This document shows, one piece after another, positions 7,367-17,155 of a stretch of 64,000 nucleotides of DNA. Each line of letters opens with the position of its first letter. Within the stretch, counting starts at the first letter, position 1. Origin of the DNA: Curtobacterium sp. 458 (lineage in GTDB: Bacteria; Actinomycetota; Actinomycetes; Actinomycetales; Microbacteriaceae); NCBI RefSeq assembly GCF_030406605.1, contig NZ_CP129104.1, positions 1 through 64,000 of the forward strand. The letters are read 5' to 3'. The position numbers were made by a program, and so were the translations under genes. The notes below the pieces were generated by a model. It ran no database searches. It was not told where the DNA came from and saw only the letters and a program-made list of their open reading frames with translations.

Positions 7367-9325
7367 TCAGGACACGTGGACGCTCGGTCGGCGGTGCACG
7401 TCCGGCTCGGCCTCGCGCAGGACCTCGCGCGTCACCGGAGCGACGTCGCCGACGCCCGTGAACACGAAGCGCAGCGCGTTCTGGATCGGGCTGCCCTCGT
7501 TCCACTCGAAGTAGATGCTCGGCACGACGCCCGCGAGGTCACGGATCGCGAGCAGCGTCGACGCGATGGTGTTCGGCACGTTGCCGGACCGGACCCGCAG
7601 GACCCGGTGGCCGTGCACGACGTGGCCCTCGACGACGAGATCCTCCTCGAAGTCGGACGAGTCCGCGGGCAGGACCTCGAGGAACATCGTCGGGACGCGC
7701 GCCGGGATGCCCGAGTCACGGCGTTCCTCCCGCCCCTTCGACCGGTACGCCTCGGCCGTTCCCGCCCCGGGCTCGTTGGCGATGATGCAGACGGAGCTGA
7801 ACTGGTCGGCGTCGGCCTCGACGAACTGCCGGGCGACGGCGTCGAGCTCGATCGACGAGGCGCGGAGCTCGAACGACCGCCGCACGCGGGACACCAGCGA
7901 GACGACCACGATCGCGATGATGAACACCGCGGCGATCCGGACGCCGTCCGGGCGTTCGATGACGTTCGCGACCGTCGTGTAGACGAAGACCACGGTGATG
8001 ATCCCGAAGCCGATCGTGCGCTTCTTCTGTCCCTTGCGTCGTGCCGAGAGCGTCACCGCGACCGCCGCGCTGGTGATGAGCACGAGCACGCCGGTGGCGT
8101 ACGCGCCACCCTGCGCGTCGACGTTCGCGTCGAAGAGGATCGTGATCGCGAAGGCGATGAGGGTGAAGATGACGACGAGCGGTCGGGTCGCGCGAGCCCA
8201 CTGCGGCGCCATGCCGTAGCGCGGCAGGAAGCGGGGCACGAGGTTGAGCAGCCCGGCCATCGCACTCGCGCCCGCGAACCACAGGATCGCGACGGTCGAG
8301 AAGTCGTAGATCGATCCGAAGACGCCACCGAGGTACTCGTGCGCGAGGTACGCGAGCGCACGGCCGTTCGCCTGCCCGCCGGCCTGGAACTCGCGCTGCG
8401 GGATGAGGAACGTCGTGACGATCGACGAGGTGATGAGGAAGCTGCTCATGATGATCGCCGCCGTGGTGAGCAGTCGCTTCGTCCCGCGGATCCGCCCCTC
8501 GGGCCGGGGCGACCCCGCGTCGGACGCGTCGCCGCGGACCTGCGGCATCACCGCGACGCCGGTCTCGAAGCCGGAGAGGCCGAGCGCGAGCTTGGGGAAC
8601 ACCACGAGCGCGATGCCGATCATGACCAGCGGGTTGCTGTGCTGGGCGGTCAGGCCGCTCCACCAGTCGCTCGCCACCATCGGGTTCTCGAACACGTGCG
8701 CGAGCGCCACCACGACCACGACCGCGTTGAGCGCGAGGTACACGGCGACGAGTCCGACGGCGATGCCGATGGCCTCCCGGAAGCCGCGGAGGAACACCAC
8801 CCCGAGCAGGAGCAGCAGCGCGAGCGTGAGCGGCACCGGGATCTCGGTGAACCAGTGCGGCGTGAAGGGGTTCTCGGCGATGTGCGCGGTGGCGTCGGCG
8901 GCCGAGAGCGTCATCGTGATCATGAAGTCCGTGACCGCGAACCCGAGCAGCACGAGCACGAAGAGCTTGCCCGCCCACCATGGCAGGAGCTTCTCGAGCA
9001 TCATGATCGACCCCGCACCCTTGAAGCTGTCCTGCGCCACCCGGCGGTACACGGGGAGCGCACCGAACAGGGTCACGAGCACGAGGACGATCGTCGCGAT
9101 GGGCGAGAGCAGCCCGGCCGCGAGCGCGGCGATGGCCGGCTGGTAGCCGAGCGTCGAGAAGTAGTCGACGCCGGTCAGGCACATCACGCGCCACCAGGAG
9201 TGGGTCTTCTCGACCTCGACCTGGTGCGGCCCCTGGTGGGAGGCGCCACGGTCGGTGCCCTCGAGCATCCAGCGCTTGAGGCGGCTTCGACGCTCGGGCA
9301 GGCGTCGGGGTTCGGTCGCGGTCAC
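7367..9325 (-). CDS. APC family permease
   Basis: 652 residues. The first 470 or so form a polytopic membrane domain of the amino-acid/polyamine/organocation superfamily, with a hydrophobic first helix region around [23 protein letters not shown] and about 12 predicted segments. A soluble tail of about 180 residues follows, starting after [16 protein letters not shown], with no recognised domain. The N-terminal 40 residues are charged and cytoplasmic. Substrate unknown. The GTG start is set by a TAGCAT -10 box six bases upstream. The long soluble tail suggests regulated or coupled transport (inference). Confidence 0.85.
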   Translation of the reverse strand: MTATEPRRLPERRSRLKRWMLEGTDRGASHQGPHQVEVEKTHSWWRVMCLTGVDYFSTLGYQPAIAALAAGLLSPIATIVLVLVTLFGALPVYRRVAQDSFKGAGSIMMLEKLLPWWAGKLFVLVLLGFAVTDFMITMTLSAADATAHIAENPFTPHWFTEIPVPLTLALLLLLGVVFLRGFREAIGIAVGLVAVYLALNAVVVVVALAHVFENPMVASDWWSGLTAQHSNPLVMIGIALVVFPKLALGLSGFETGVAVMPQVRGDASDAGSPRPEGRIRGTKRLLTTAAIIMSSFLITSSIVTTFLIPQREFQAGGQANGRALAYLAHEYLGGVFGSIYDFSTVAILWFAGASAMAGLLNLVPRFLPRYGMAPQWARATRPLVVIFTLIAFAITILFDANVDAQGGAYATGVLVLITSAAVAVTLSARRKGQKKRTIGFGIITVVFVYTTVANVIERPDGVRIAAVFIIAIVVVSLVSRVRRSFELRASSIELDAVARQFVEADADQFSSVCIIANEPGAGTAEAYRSKGREERRDSGIPARVPTMFLEVLPADSSDFEEDLVVEGHVVHGHRVLRVRSGNVPNTIASTLLAIRDLAGVVPSIYFEWNEGSPIQNALRFVFTGVGDVAPVTREVLREAEPDVHRRPSVHVS

Positions 9326-9331
9326 GGGATG

Positions 9332-9337
9332 ATGCTA
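9332..9337 (-). promoter_or_regulatory. -10 box of leaderless APC permease promoter
   Basis: TAGCAT on the minus strand, six bases before the GTG at 9325. Confidence 0.55.
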
Positions 9338-9377
9338 AGCGGTCACGGAGTCGTCCCGGTGCACCCTGTCGCGCTCC

Positions 9378-10222
9378 TCACTTCGCGCTGATGCGGGTGT
9401 ACTTGTTCACCGCCCACGGGACGAACACGACGAGCATCACCGCGATGCCGATGAGCACGGTGACGACGGGGTGCTGCATGGTCCAGATGTCCGGCACCGG
9501 CGCCGACCCGACGTTGCCGAAGAGCTCGCGGGCGGCCTGCACGAGGGAGGACACCGGGTTCCACTCCGCGAACACCCGCAGCACGAGCGGCAGCGTGTCA
9601 CTCGGCACGAACGCGTTCGAGATGAAGGTCAACGGGAAGAGGATCATGAACGAGGCGTTGTTGATCACCTCAGGCGTCTTGACGCTCATCCCGAGCAGCG
9701 CCATCACCCAGCTGAACGCGTAGCTGAACAGCAGGAGCAGCGCGATGCCGGCGAGGAACTCCAGCGGCGAGGAGTTCACCCGCCACCCGACGGCGAGCCC
9801 GGTGAGCATCATGATCACCATCGAGATGCCGTTGAGGACGAGGTCGGAGTTCGTGCGTCCGATGAGCACCGCCGAGGCCGACATGGGCAGCGTGCGGAAG
9901 CGGTCGATCAAGCCCTCCTTGAGGTCCTGTGCCATCGCCGACCCCGAGAACGTGGCGCCGAACACGACGGTCTGCGCGAAGATGCCGGCCATCAGGAACT
10001 GCGTGTAGTCCGTGCCCTTGACGTCGATCGCGCCGCCGTAGACCTGGCTGAAGAGCAGGACGAACATGATCGGTTGCAGCACGGCGAACACGAGCATGTC
10101 CGGCGACCGCTTGATCTTCGTGAGGTTCCGCTTCGTGACGGTCCAGCCGTCCTCGAACCAGACGGCGACCGGCGAGGTGATCGCGACGGGGAGCGCCCGA
10201 CCCGGCGCCGAGACGGTGGCGG

Positions 10223-10226
<4 letters not shown>
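9378..10226 (-). CDS. DrrB-type ABC-2 permease
   Basis: 282 residues, the membrane subunit of a DrrAB-type exporter. Six hydrophobic segments follow an amphipathic start (DGWTVTKRNLTKIKRSPDMLVFAVLQPIMF); the family-typical AGIFAQTVVFGATFSGSAMAQDLKEGLIDRFRTLPMS is present. It overlaps the ATPase gene by four bases (ATGA). Characterised members export drugs such as daunorubicin or cell-wall lipids; no biosynthetic genes nearby indicate a substrate. Confidence 0.92.
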
Positions 10227-11248
<1,022 letters not shown>

Positions 11249-11336
11249 GTCGCTCCTCGTTCGAGCATGGAGAATACCAGTGTGTCAGCGGGTGACCGGA
11301 CACCTGTGGACGACCGTTGCCGGTCGTTCCGCACGC

Positions 11337-12083
11337 TCAGACGTCGAAGTCACCACCGAAGTCGCCACCGAAGTCGCCGCCCCAGTCGGAGCCGCCGTCG
11401 GCAGACGCTTCGTCGTACCCGCCACCAGTGTCCCCCGAACCGCCGTCATCCGCAGCGTCGGTACCGCCGTCGAACGAACCGGGATCCGGCAGGAAGGCAC
11501 TCATGATCGCCGAGCCGATCACGTAGCCCGCCACCGTGCCGAGGATCGAGGCACCGACCATGCGGCCGAACGACGGCCCCTGGCGTCCGCCGAACCCACC
11601 GCCGACACCGCCGCCGCCCATCCCGCCCAGCGAGCGCTCCATGAACCCCGGCTGCCGGATCTCGGACCGCGTCGCCGCCTGGGCGAGGGAGCGCGGGTCG
11701 TCACCGCGCGGGGCCTCGCCAGCGGGGGCGCTGCGGGTGAACTCGTCGTAGACCATGCGCCGCTGCTCGGGCGTCAGGGTCGCGAACGCCTCGGCGTGCA
11801 CCTCCTCGATGCGCTCCGGCGGCGCGGTGCGGAGCAGGTAGCGGTAGCGCTCGACGGCGCGTTCGTCCTCGGCCGACCCGGCCTGCGGCGCCGGTCCCCA
11901 GGCAGGAGCGCCCGCTGGTGATCCGGACCCCCACTGCGGCGCTCCGGACGGCACCTGGTACGACTGCTGCCCGTAGCGGTAGCCCTGTTGCTGCGGCTGC
12001 TGCGGCTGCTGGGGCTGCCCCCACTGGTTCTGGTCCTGCTGCGGGCGCTCGGGGCGGCCGAGCAGTCGATCGAGGAAACCCAT
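11337..12083 (-). CDS. Hypothetical Gln-rich/Gly-rich protein with one membrane segment
   Basis: 248 residues, no recognised family. It starts MGFLDRLLGRPE, then a Gln/Pro/Tyr-rich disordered stretch (residues 15-70), a compact helical part (ERYRYLLRTAPPERIEEVHAEAFATLTPEQRRMVYDEF, about 80-118) and a Gly-rich hydrophobic segment (VGASILGTVAGYVIGSAIMSAFL). The acidic tail repeats GGDFGGDF. The ATG at 12083 has GAAGGAG ten bases upstream, so longer readings are rejected. The helical part resembles cation-transporting ATPase or DUF2076-like annotations in relatives, but I do not assign a role. Confidence 0.7.
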   Translation of the reverse strand: MGFLDRLLGRPERPQQDQNQWGQPQQPQQPQQQGYRYGQQSYQVPSGAPQWGSGSPAGAPAWGPAPQAGSAEDERAVERYRYLLRTAPPERIEEVHAEAFATLTPEQRRMVYDEFTRSAPAGEAPRGDDPRSLAQAATRSEIRQPGFMERSLGGMGGGGVGGGFGGRQGPSFGRMVGASILGTVAGYVIGSAIMSAFLPDPGSFDGGTDAADDGGSGDTGGGYDEASADGGSDWGGDFGGDFGGDFDV

Positions 12084-12126
12084 GGTCCGTGCTCCTTCGG
12101 GAGGTCGGTGCGGTGCTGGGATGCCG

Positions 12127-12132
12127 AGCCTA
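12127..12132 (-). promoter_or_regulatory. -10 box for the Gln/Gly-rich protein
   Basis: TAGGCT on the minus strand, about 44 bases before the ATG at 12083, giving a short leader that carries the Shine-Dalgarno. Confidence 0.4.
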
Positions 12133-12165
12133 CGAGCGACCGGCGGCCGGTCCCTGTACGCCGAC

Positions 12166-13749
12166 TCAGAGAACGCCGAGCGCCGACACCCAGACCGTGT
12201 GCAGCTCGTCGGCGGCACCGGGGTGGGCGACGAGGAACGGCTCGCCGAGCGGAGGGAACCCGTCGACGGGACCACTGCGCGTCAGCACGACGCCACCGGC
12301 CTCGTGCACGAGCAGCACCGCGGCGCCGTGGTCCACCGGGTCGAACGCGGACACGCAGCCGCCGATGCCCCGTCCGGCTGCGACCTGCGCGATCGTGAGC
12401 GTGCCCGAACCCGGCACCCGGAGCGTGCACGACCGCTCCGCGAGGGCGTCGAGGAACCTCCCGAACCCGGGCCAGGGCCGGTGCCCGTCGAGCTCGGTGG
12501 CGACGACCGCGCCGGCGAGCGGCCGCGGGTCGTCGTCCAGGCGCAGGGGTCGGTCGCGCAGGACGGCCCCGCGCCCGCGTCGGGCCTCGAGGACCTCGCC
12601 GCGCCACGGGTCCGCCACGACCCCGACGACCGGCTGCCCGCCGCGGGTGAGGCAGAGCGACATCGACGTCCACGGGACGCCGTTCGCCAGGTTGGTGGTG
12701 CCGTCGACGGGGTCGAGGTACCAGCGGTGCCGGTCGCCGGGCGCGTCGCCGTACTCCTCTCCGGTGAAGCCGTGGGTCGGGAAGGCTGCTCGGACCCGTC
12801 CTCGGACGTGTTGCTCGACCAGACGGTCCACGTCCGTGACCAGGTCGGCGGCGTGGGCCTTCGTGGCGACCTGCTCGACCGGGTGCTCGCGGGTGAAGGC
12901 GACCACCTCGTGCGCGATGCGGTGTGCGAGGGCCTGTGCCCGTGAGGCGACCTCGGCCTCCGTGGGCTCGTGGGTGTCCGTCGGCCAGCCGTCCCGCTCC
13001 GCCGCCGCGAACGTCGCGTGCAGGGTCGCGAGGTCGTCCGTCGCGACGAGGTCTGCCCCGGTCCTGGCCGCCCAGAGCGCCGGCTCCGGGTCGTCGACGG
13101 TCCGCACCGCGACCCGCAGGCCGAGCCGGTGCGCGGCCGTCACGGTGCGCGGCGTGAGGAACGCGACGTCGAGGTCGAGCGTCGACGGCTCGGCACCGGT
13201 ACCCGCAGCGGCACCGACGAGGTCGTCGCGGGTGGGCGGCTCGAGCGACTCCCACGCGAGCCACGTGTCCGCGTCCGGCAGGGCCGCCCGGACAGCGCGC
13301 AGGGCGTCCGGGGCCCCGCGCCAGGCCACCGACACGTCGGCGGACGACGTCGCGACCGTGTCCGCCGCGACCTCGGCGTCCTCCGCCGAACGGCACGCGA
13401 CCACGAGCGCGGACCGGCAGCCGTCGAGCCGCTCCAGCACGGCGTCGAGCCGGGGGATCCGGTCGAGACCGTTGCCGAGGCGGGCGACCTCGCACCACGG
13501 CACCTCGTCCACACGGCGGGCGTCGCCCCACAGTCGTCCGAGGGTCTCGTCGTGGAGCAGGACGGCGACACCGTCGGACGTCCGGCGGACGTCGACCTCG
13601 ATCACCTCCGCGCCGAGCGCCTCCGCGACCGCGACGGCGGGCATCGTGTTCTCCCGTCGGACCCGCGGCGCGCCGCCCCGGGCGACCAGCGCCGGACGCG
13701 TCCCCGGTCGCAGGTGACCCGTCGTCGGTACCTGGTCGAGCGTCGTCAT
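12166..13749 (-). CDS. Fusion: degenerate glycerophosphodiesterase domain + inositol monophosphatase-like domain
   Basis: 527 residues in two parts. Residues 15-250 follow a glycerophosphodiester phosphodiesterase (GDPD) barrel: ENT (33-35), EVD (51-53) and HDETL (66-70) align with the metal and second catalytic-His sites. The first catalytic His of the usual HRG is Ala23 here and the later metal Glu region reads ALVVACRS, so this half is probably not a working GDPD. Residues 265-520 are an intact Mg-dependent inositol-monophosphatase-like domain: GEE at 330-332, DPVDGTTN at 346-353, and VDHGAAVLLVHEAGG near the end. Start at ATG 13749; no Shine-Dalgarno seen. The IMPase half could act on inositol phosphate, histidinol phosphate or PAP. 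Confidence 0.82.
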   Translation of the reverse strand: MTTLDQVPTTGHLRPGTRPALVARGGAPRVRRENTMPAVAVAEALGAEVIEVDVRRTSDGVAVLLHDETLGRLWGDARRVDEVPWCEVARLGNGLDRIPRLDAVLERLDGCRSALVVACRSAEDAEVAADTVATSSADVSVAWRGAPDALRAVRAALPDADTWLAWESLEPPTRDDLVGAAAGTGAEPSTLDLDVAFLTPRTVTAAHRLGLRVAVRTVDDPEPALWAARTGADLVATDDLATLHATFAAAERDGWPTDTHEPTEAEVASRAQALAHRIAHEVVAFTREHPVEQVATKAHAADLVTDVDRLVEQHVRGRVRAAFPTHGFTGEEYGDAPGDRHRWYLDPVDGTTNLANGVPWTSMSLCLTRGGQPVVGVVADPWRGEVLEARRGRGAVLRDRPLRLDDDPRPLAGAVVATELDGHRPWPGFGRFLDALAERSCTLRVPGSGTLTIAQVAAGRGIGGCVSAFDPVDHGAAVLLVHEAGGVVLTRSGPVDGFPPLGEPFLVAHPGAADELHTVWVSALGVL

Positions 13750-13829
13750 CCCGGCATCGTGCCGCCGCCGGGCGAACCCCCGGTGACGCGTCGGTGAACA
13801 CCGATCGTCAGCGCTCCCGCGCCCGACCG

Positions 13830-14240
13830 TCAGCGCGCCGGCGCCCCGACCGAGCGCCGCTCGCGCCGGGCGACGAGCAGCCCCGCGACCAGACGCCACC
13901 CCAGCAGGAACACCGCGAGCACGATCGTCGCGACGATGACGAACGACACCGGGAGCGGGTTCCCGTCGACGACGCCCTGCCCCGTCTCGACCCGGACGGC
14001 CATCCCGATGAACACGGTCAGGACCCACACGACGACCCCGGTCGGCCAGAGGCGCAGCGGACGACCCCACGCACCGCTCGAGACGTAGCCGATCGCCCAG
14101 CCCGCGAGGAACGGGTACGCGGTGGTCCAGAGGCCGAGCGGCGAGAACGCCTCGGCGTGCGAGGACCGACCGATCGCGGCGAAGGCGACGATGAGGACGA
14201 TGTCGACGACGGCTGCGAGCCAGCCCCAGGTACGAGTCAC
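13830..14240 (-). CDS. DUF3054 family membrane protein
   Basis: 136 residues with four hydrophobic segments (about 5-22, 34-55, 66-84, 98-120) and the family-typical GRSSHAEAFSPLGLWTTAYPFLAGW. Function unknown. GTG start at 14240. It is 21 bases downstream of the 14262-14915 gene and probably in the same transcript. Confidence 0.8.
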   Translation of the reverse strand: MTRTWGWLAAVVDIVLIVAFAAIGRSSHAEAFSPLGLWTTAYPFLAGWAIGYVSSGAWGRPLRLWPTGVVVWVLTVFIGMAVRVETGQGVVDGNPLPVSFVIVATIVLAVFLLGWRLVAGLLVARRERRSVGAPAR

Positions 14241-14261
14241 AGCGTCATTCTCCCGCGCCGC

Positions 14262-14915
14262 TCAGAACAGTCCGTCGCGCCGGTCCTCCCCGAGTCCGTC
14301 GAACCCGCGGAACATGTCGGACACGAGCGCCTCGATCTGCGGCTCGACCAGCCGCTCGACGGCCTCGGCGATCCGCGGCCGGTGCTCGATCAGCGCCAGG
14401 CACACGGCCGTCCCGGTGGCACGGGCACACTCGTCGGAGAGCTCGATCTCGCGTCGGAGCGCGGCCTTCGCCTCGTCGGACAGCGGTTCGCGCGGCGTCT
14501 GCTCCCCCGCGCCCGTGCCGGTCATCTCGCCGAGGGTGAACAGGAACGGCGATCCCGGCGAGGGCTCCGGGTCGACGTCGAGCCCCTGGAACTCGGGCGA
14601 CAGCCCCTCGGTCGGCTGGTACCCGGCGTGCCGCTTGCGCGCCGCCGCGCGCTCGAGTTCGCGGTGCAGCAGCGGCAGGTTCCGCGCCGTGTAGTCGTCG
14701 ACCGCGTCCTCGATGATCGTCGAGATGCGTCCGATGAGGGCGTGCTGGACCGCGTGCGGCACGTCCGGCCCGAACCCGGCCGCGCTCGCGATCGGTGACC
14801 CGGTGCACTTCCGGCAGATGCGGGTCCGCGGGCGTGCGGTGCCGATCTGCCACCGCGGCAACCACCGCAACCAGACGTCGACGGCGCTCCGCACGCGACC
14901 GTCGATGCCGTCCAT
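14262..14915 (-). CDS. Conserved hypothetical protein
   Basis: 217 residues, not recognised. It has a basic, Trp-rich N-terminus (VDVWLRWLPRWQ), a single Cys pair (CRKC, about residues 34-37), and helical segments around 60-95 and 155-205, with a disordered Pro/Gly-rich middle (about 100-140). No signal peptide or membrane segment. The TACTGT -10 six bases before the ATG supports this start. It precedes DUF3054 in a likely two-gene unit. Confidence 0.7.
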   Translation of the reverse strand: MDGIDGRVRSAVDVWLRWLPRWQIGTARPRTRICRKCTGSPIASAAGFGPDVPHAVQHALIGRISTIIEDAVDDYTARNLPLLHRELERAAARKRHAGYQPTEGLSPEFQGLDVDPEPSPGSPFLFTLGEMTGTGAGEQTPREPLSDEAKAALRREIELSDECARATGTAVCLALIEHRPRIAEAVERLVEPQIEALVSDMFRGFDGLGEDRRDGLF

Positions 14916-14921
14916 CCCTCA

Positions 14922-14927
14922 ACAGTA
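14922..14927 (-). promoter_or_regulatory. -10 box of leaderless promoter (14915 gene)
   Basis: TACTGT on the minus strand, six bases before the ATG at 14915. It overlaps the start of a half copy of the GGAGGC repeat. Confidence 0.5.
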
Positions 14928-14942
14928 GGCCTGGAGGCCCGG
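14927..14942. repeat. GGAGGC-family half copy
   Basis: AGGCCTGGAGGCCCGG, one arm of the dispersed palindrome without its partner. Confidence 0.6.
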
Positions 14943-14986
14943 ATCGCCCCCGCCATCCCGCGCGCGTGGACGAAACGGTCGGGTCG

Positions 14987-15943
14987 TCAGGCCTTCGGTT
15001 CCGTCACGAAGTCGATGAGCTCCTCGACGCGGCCGAGCAGCTGCGGCTCGAGGTCCGCGAACGTGCGGACCCGTCCGAGGATGCGCTGCCACGCGCGCGC
15101 GATGTCGGCCTGCTCGGCGTGCGGCCAGCCGAGGTGCTGGCAGATGCCCTGCTTCCACTCGACGGAGCGCGGGATCGTCGGCCACGCTTCGAGGCCGAGC
15201 CGCGCGGGCTTGACCGACTGCCAGACGTCGACGAACGGGTGCCCGACGACGAGCACGTGCGCGCCCCACTTCCCGCGCATCACGGCGTCGGCGAACCGGG
15301 ACTCCTTCGAGCCCGGCACGAGGTGGTCGACGAGGACGCCCACGCGGCGCTCCCGGGTCGGCCGGAAGTCGTCCAGGACGTCCGCGAGGTTGTCCACCCC
15401 GGAGAGCTCCTCGACGACGACGCCCTCGACGCGGAGGTCGGCTCCCCAGACCTTCTCGACGAGTTCGGCGTCGTGCTTGCCCTCGACCATGATCCGCGAC
15501 GGCAGCGCCACACGCGCGCGCTGCTGCTCGACCGCGAACGATCCGGACGCGGTGCGGAGGCGACCACCATCGGACGCGTGCTGCACCGCTGGAGCCGATC
15601 CGGGCCTCCTGGCCGGCGGAGCAGCCGCGGCAGACCGCCCGGCCGTACCGGTCACACCGGCACTGTTGCCCGCCCGGCGCCCGACGGGCGCCTGCGGACG
15701 CCCCAGCGTGACGAGCTCGCCCTCGAGCAGGAACTGCCCGGTGAAGGGGAACGACCGCGTGCGACCCTTCCAGTCCTCGAGCTCGACGTTGCCGGCCTCG
15801 AGCCGCACCACCGCGCCGGCCCAGCCGGTCGTGGGGTCCTCGAGCACCATGTCCCGCTCGAGCGGCACCTGCCGCACCTTCTTCACGCCCCGCGAGCGCC
15901 AGTCGCCCGAGAGGACGTCGTTGCCGTACCGGTCGTCGTCCAC
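14987..15943 (-). CDS. DUF3097 family protein
   Basis: 318 residues, an actinobacterial family of unknown function. Seen: the N-terminal YGNDVLSGDWRSRG, then a low-complexity linker (about 95-150), then PSRIMVEGKHDAELVEKVWGADLRVEGVVVEEL, which has the look of a TOPRIM-like EGxxD strand, and VLVDHLVPGSKE as the later acidic motif. That suggests nucleic-acid binding or cleavage (inference). The GTG at 15943 is chosen over upstream starts because a TACGCT -10 lies seven bases before it and because longer forms would run into the divergent dehydrogenase promoter. Confidence 0.85.
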   Translation of the reverse strand: MDDDRYGNDVLSGDWRSRGVKKVRQVPLERDMVLEDPTTGWAGAVVRLEAGNVELEDWKGRTRSFPFTGQFLLEGELVTLGRPQAPVGRRAGNSAGVTGTAGRSAAAAPPARRPGSAPAVQHASDGGRLRTASGSFAVEQQRARVALPSRIMVEGKHDAELVEKVWGADLRVEGVVVEELSGVDNLADVLDDFRPTRERRVGVLVDHLVPGSKESRFADAVMRGKWGAHVLVVGHPFVDVWQSVKPARLGLEAWPTIPRSVEWKQGICQHLGWPHAEQADIARAWQRILGRVRTFADLEPQLLGRVEELIDFVTEPKA

Positions 15944-15950
15944 CCGCAGG

Positions 15951-15956
15951 AGCGTA
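15951..15956 (-). promoter_or_regulatory. -10 box of leaderless DUF3097 promoter
   Basis: TACGCT on the minus strand, seven bases before the GTG at 15943. Confidence 0.6.
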
Positions 15957-16022
15957 GTGTCGATGCGGCCCAGGACGACGTCGCCGGGCCGGACACCCAC
16001 CCATCCGACGGAAGGTACCCCC

Positions 16023-17072
16023 GTGCGCGCAGCCATCATCCACGCCCCGAACGACGTCCGCGTCGAGGACCGCGACCGGCCGACCGTCCTGACGCCGGGG
16101 GACGTCGTCGTCCAGGTCGTCGCGGCGTGCGTCTGCGGCTCCGACCTCTGGCCCTACCGCGGCGTGACCGAGACGAAGCGGCCGCGGCCGATCGGCCACG
16201 AGCTCGTCGGCACGGTGGTGGAGGTCGGCGACGCGGTCACCGACCTGCACGAGGGCGACTTCGTCATCTCCCCCTTCACCATGAACGACGGCACGTGCCA
16301 GGCCTGCCGCCACGGCATGACCACCGGGTGCGAGCACCTGTCCGGGTTCGGCGGGAAGGACGCGTACGGCGACCCGGTCGGCGGCGCGCAGGCCGAGTAC
16401 GTGCGCATCCCGGACGCCTCGGCGACGCTCGTGGCGGTCCCCGGGCCGGTCGACCCCGCGCTCGTCCCGTCGCTCCTCACCCTGTCGGACGTGTTCTCCA
16501 CCGGACACCACGCCGCGGTGTCGGCACAGGTCGGCCCCGGGCGGACCGTCGTCGTGGTCGGCGACGGCGCGGTGGGGCTCTCGGCGGTGCTCGCGTCGAA
16601 GCGACTCGGGGCGGAGCGCATCATCGCGATGAGCCGACACGCCGACCGGCAGGCCCTCGCACGGGAGTTCGGCGCCACCGACATCGTCTCGGAGCGCGGT
16701 GCCGAGGGCGTCGCGGCGATCCGCGAGCTGCTCGGCGGGGACCTCGCCGACTCAGCGGTCGAGGCCGTCGGCACCGAGGAGAGCATGGACCAGGCCCTGC
16801 ACTCGGTCCGCCCCGGTGGCGCACTCGGGTTCGTCGGGGTCCCGCACGGGGTGCCGACCATCGGGACGCGCTACCTCTTCGACACGAACATCTCCGTTGC
16901 GGGCGGGATGGCCCCGGCGCGGAAGTACATCCCCGAACTGCTGCCCGACGTGCTCTCGGGCGCGATCGACCCGGGCCGGGTGTTCGACCTCGAGCTGCCG
17001 CTCGACGAGACCGCCGAGGCGTACCGGGCGATGGACGAGCGTCGCGCGATCAAGGTACTGCTCCGCCCGTAG
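16023..17072 (+). CDS. Zinc-dependent alcohol dehydrogenase family protein
   Basis: 349 residues of the medium-chain dehydrogenase superfamily. Catalytic zinc ligands appear in ACVCGSDLW and GHELVG; the structural zinc site is reduced, with only the Cys pair in GTCQACRHGMTTGCEH. The NAD(P) fold is VVVVGDGAVGLSAVLASKRLGA. GGAAGG precedes the GTG start at 16023. It closely resembles FadB2/formaldehyde-type or tdh-like members; substrate unknown. It is divergent from the DUF3097 gene. Confidence 0.9.
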   Translation: MRAAIIHAPNDVRVEDRDRPTVLTPGDVVVQVVAACVCGSDLWPYRGVTETKRPRPIGHELVGTVVEVGDAVTDLHEGDFVISPFTMNDGTCQACRHGMTTGCEHLSGFGGKDAYGDPVGGAQAEYVRIPDASATLVAVPGPVDPALVPSLLTLSDVFSTGHHAAVSAQVGPGRTVVVVGDGAVGLSAVLASKRLGAERIIAMSRHADRQALAREFGATDIVSERGAEGVAAIRELLGGDLADSAVEAVGTEESMDQALHSVRPGGALGFVGVPHGVPTIGTRYLFDTNISVAGGMAPARKYIPELLPDVLSGAIDPGRVFDLELPLDETAEAYRAMDERRAIKVLLRP

Positions 17073-17077
17073 TCCGC

Positions 17078-17094
17078 GTTCCGCGGTGCGGAAC
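17078..17094 (+). terminator. Small hairpin after the dehydrogenase
   Basis: GTTCCGC and GCGGAAC pair around a three-base loop, six bases after the stop codon. Confidence 0.45.
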
Positions 17095-17103
17095 CCGTGT
17101 TTC

Positions 17104-17149
17104 GGATCTGTGAACAAACCTTTCAGTAAAGAAGGTTGTCCGTTACAGT
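17104..17149 (+). promoter_or_regulatory. ROK gene promoter and likely ROK operator
   Basis: TACAGT (17144-17149) lies six bases before the ATG, so the transcript is leaderless. Just upstream is an AT-rich imperfect inverted repeat (ACAAACCTTTC against GAAGGTTGTCC, 17113-17141), unusual in this GC-rich DNA and placed where the -35 should be. This fits autoregulation by the ROK protein. Confidence 0.55.
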
Positions 17150-17155
17150 CCTCGC

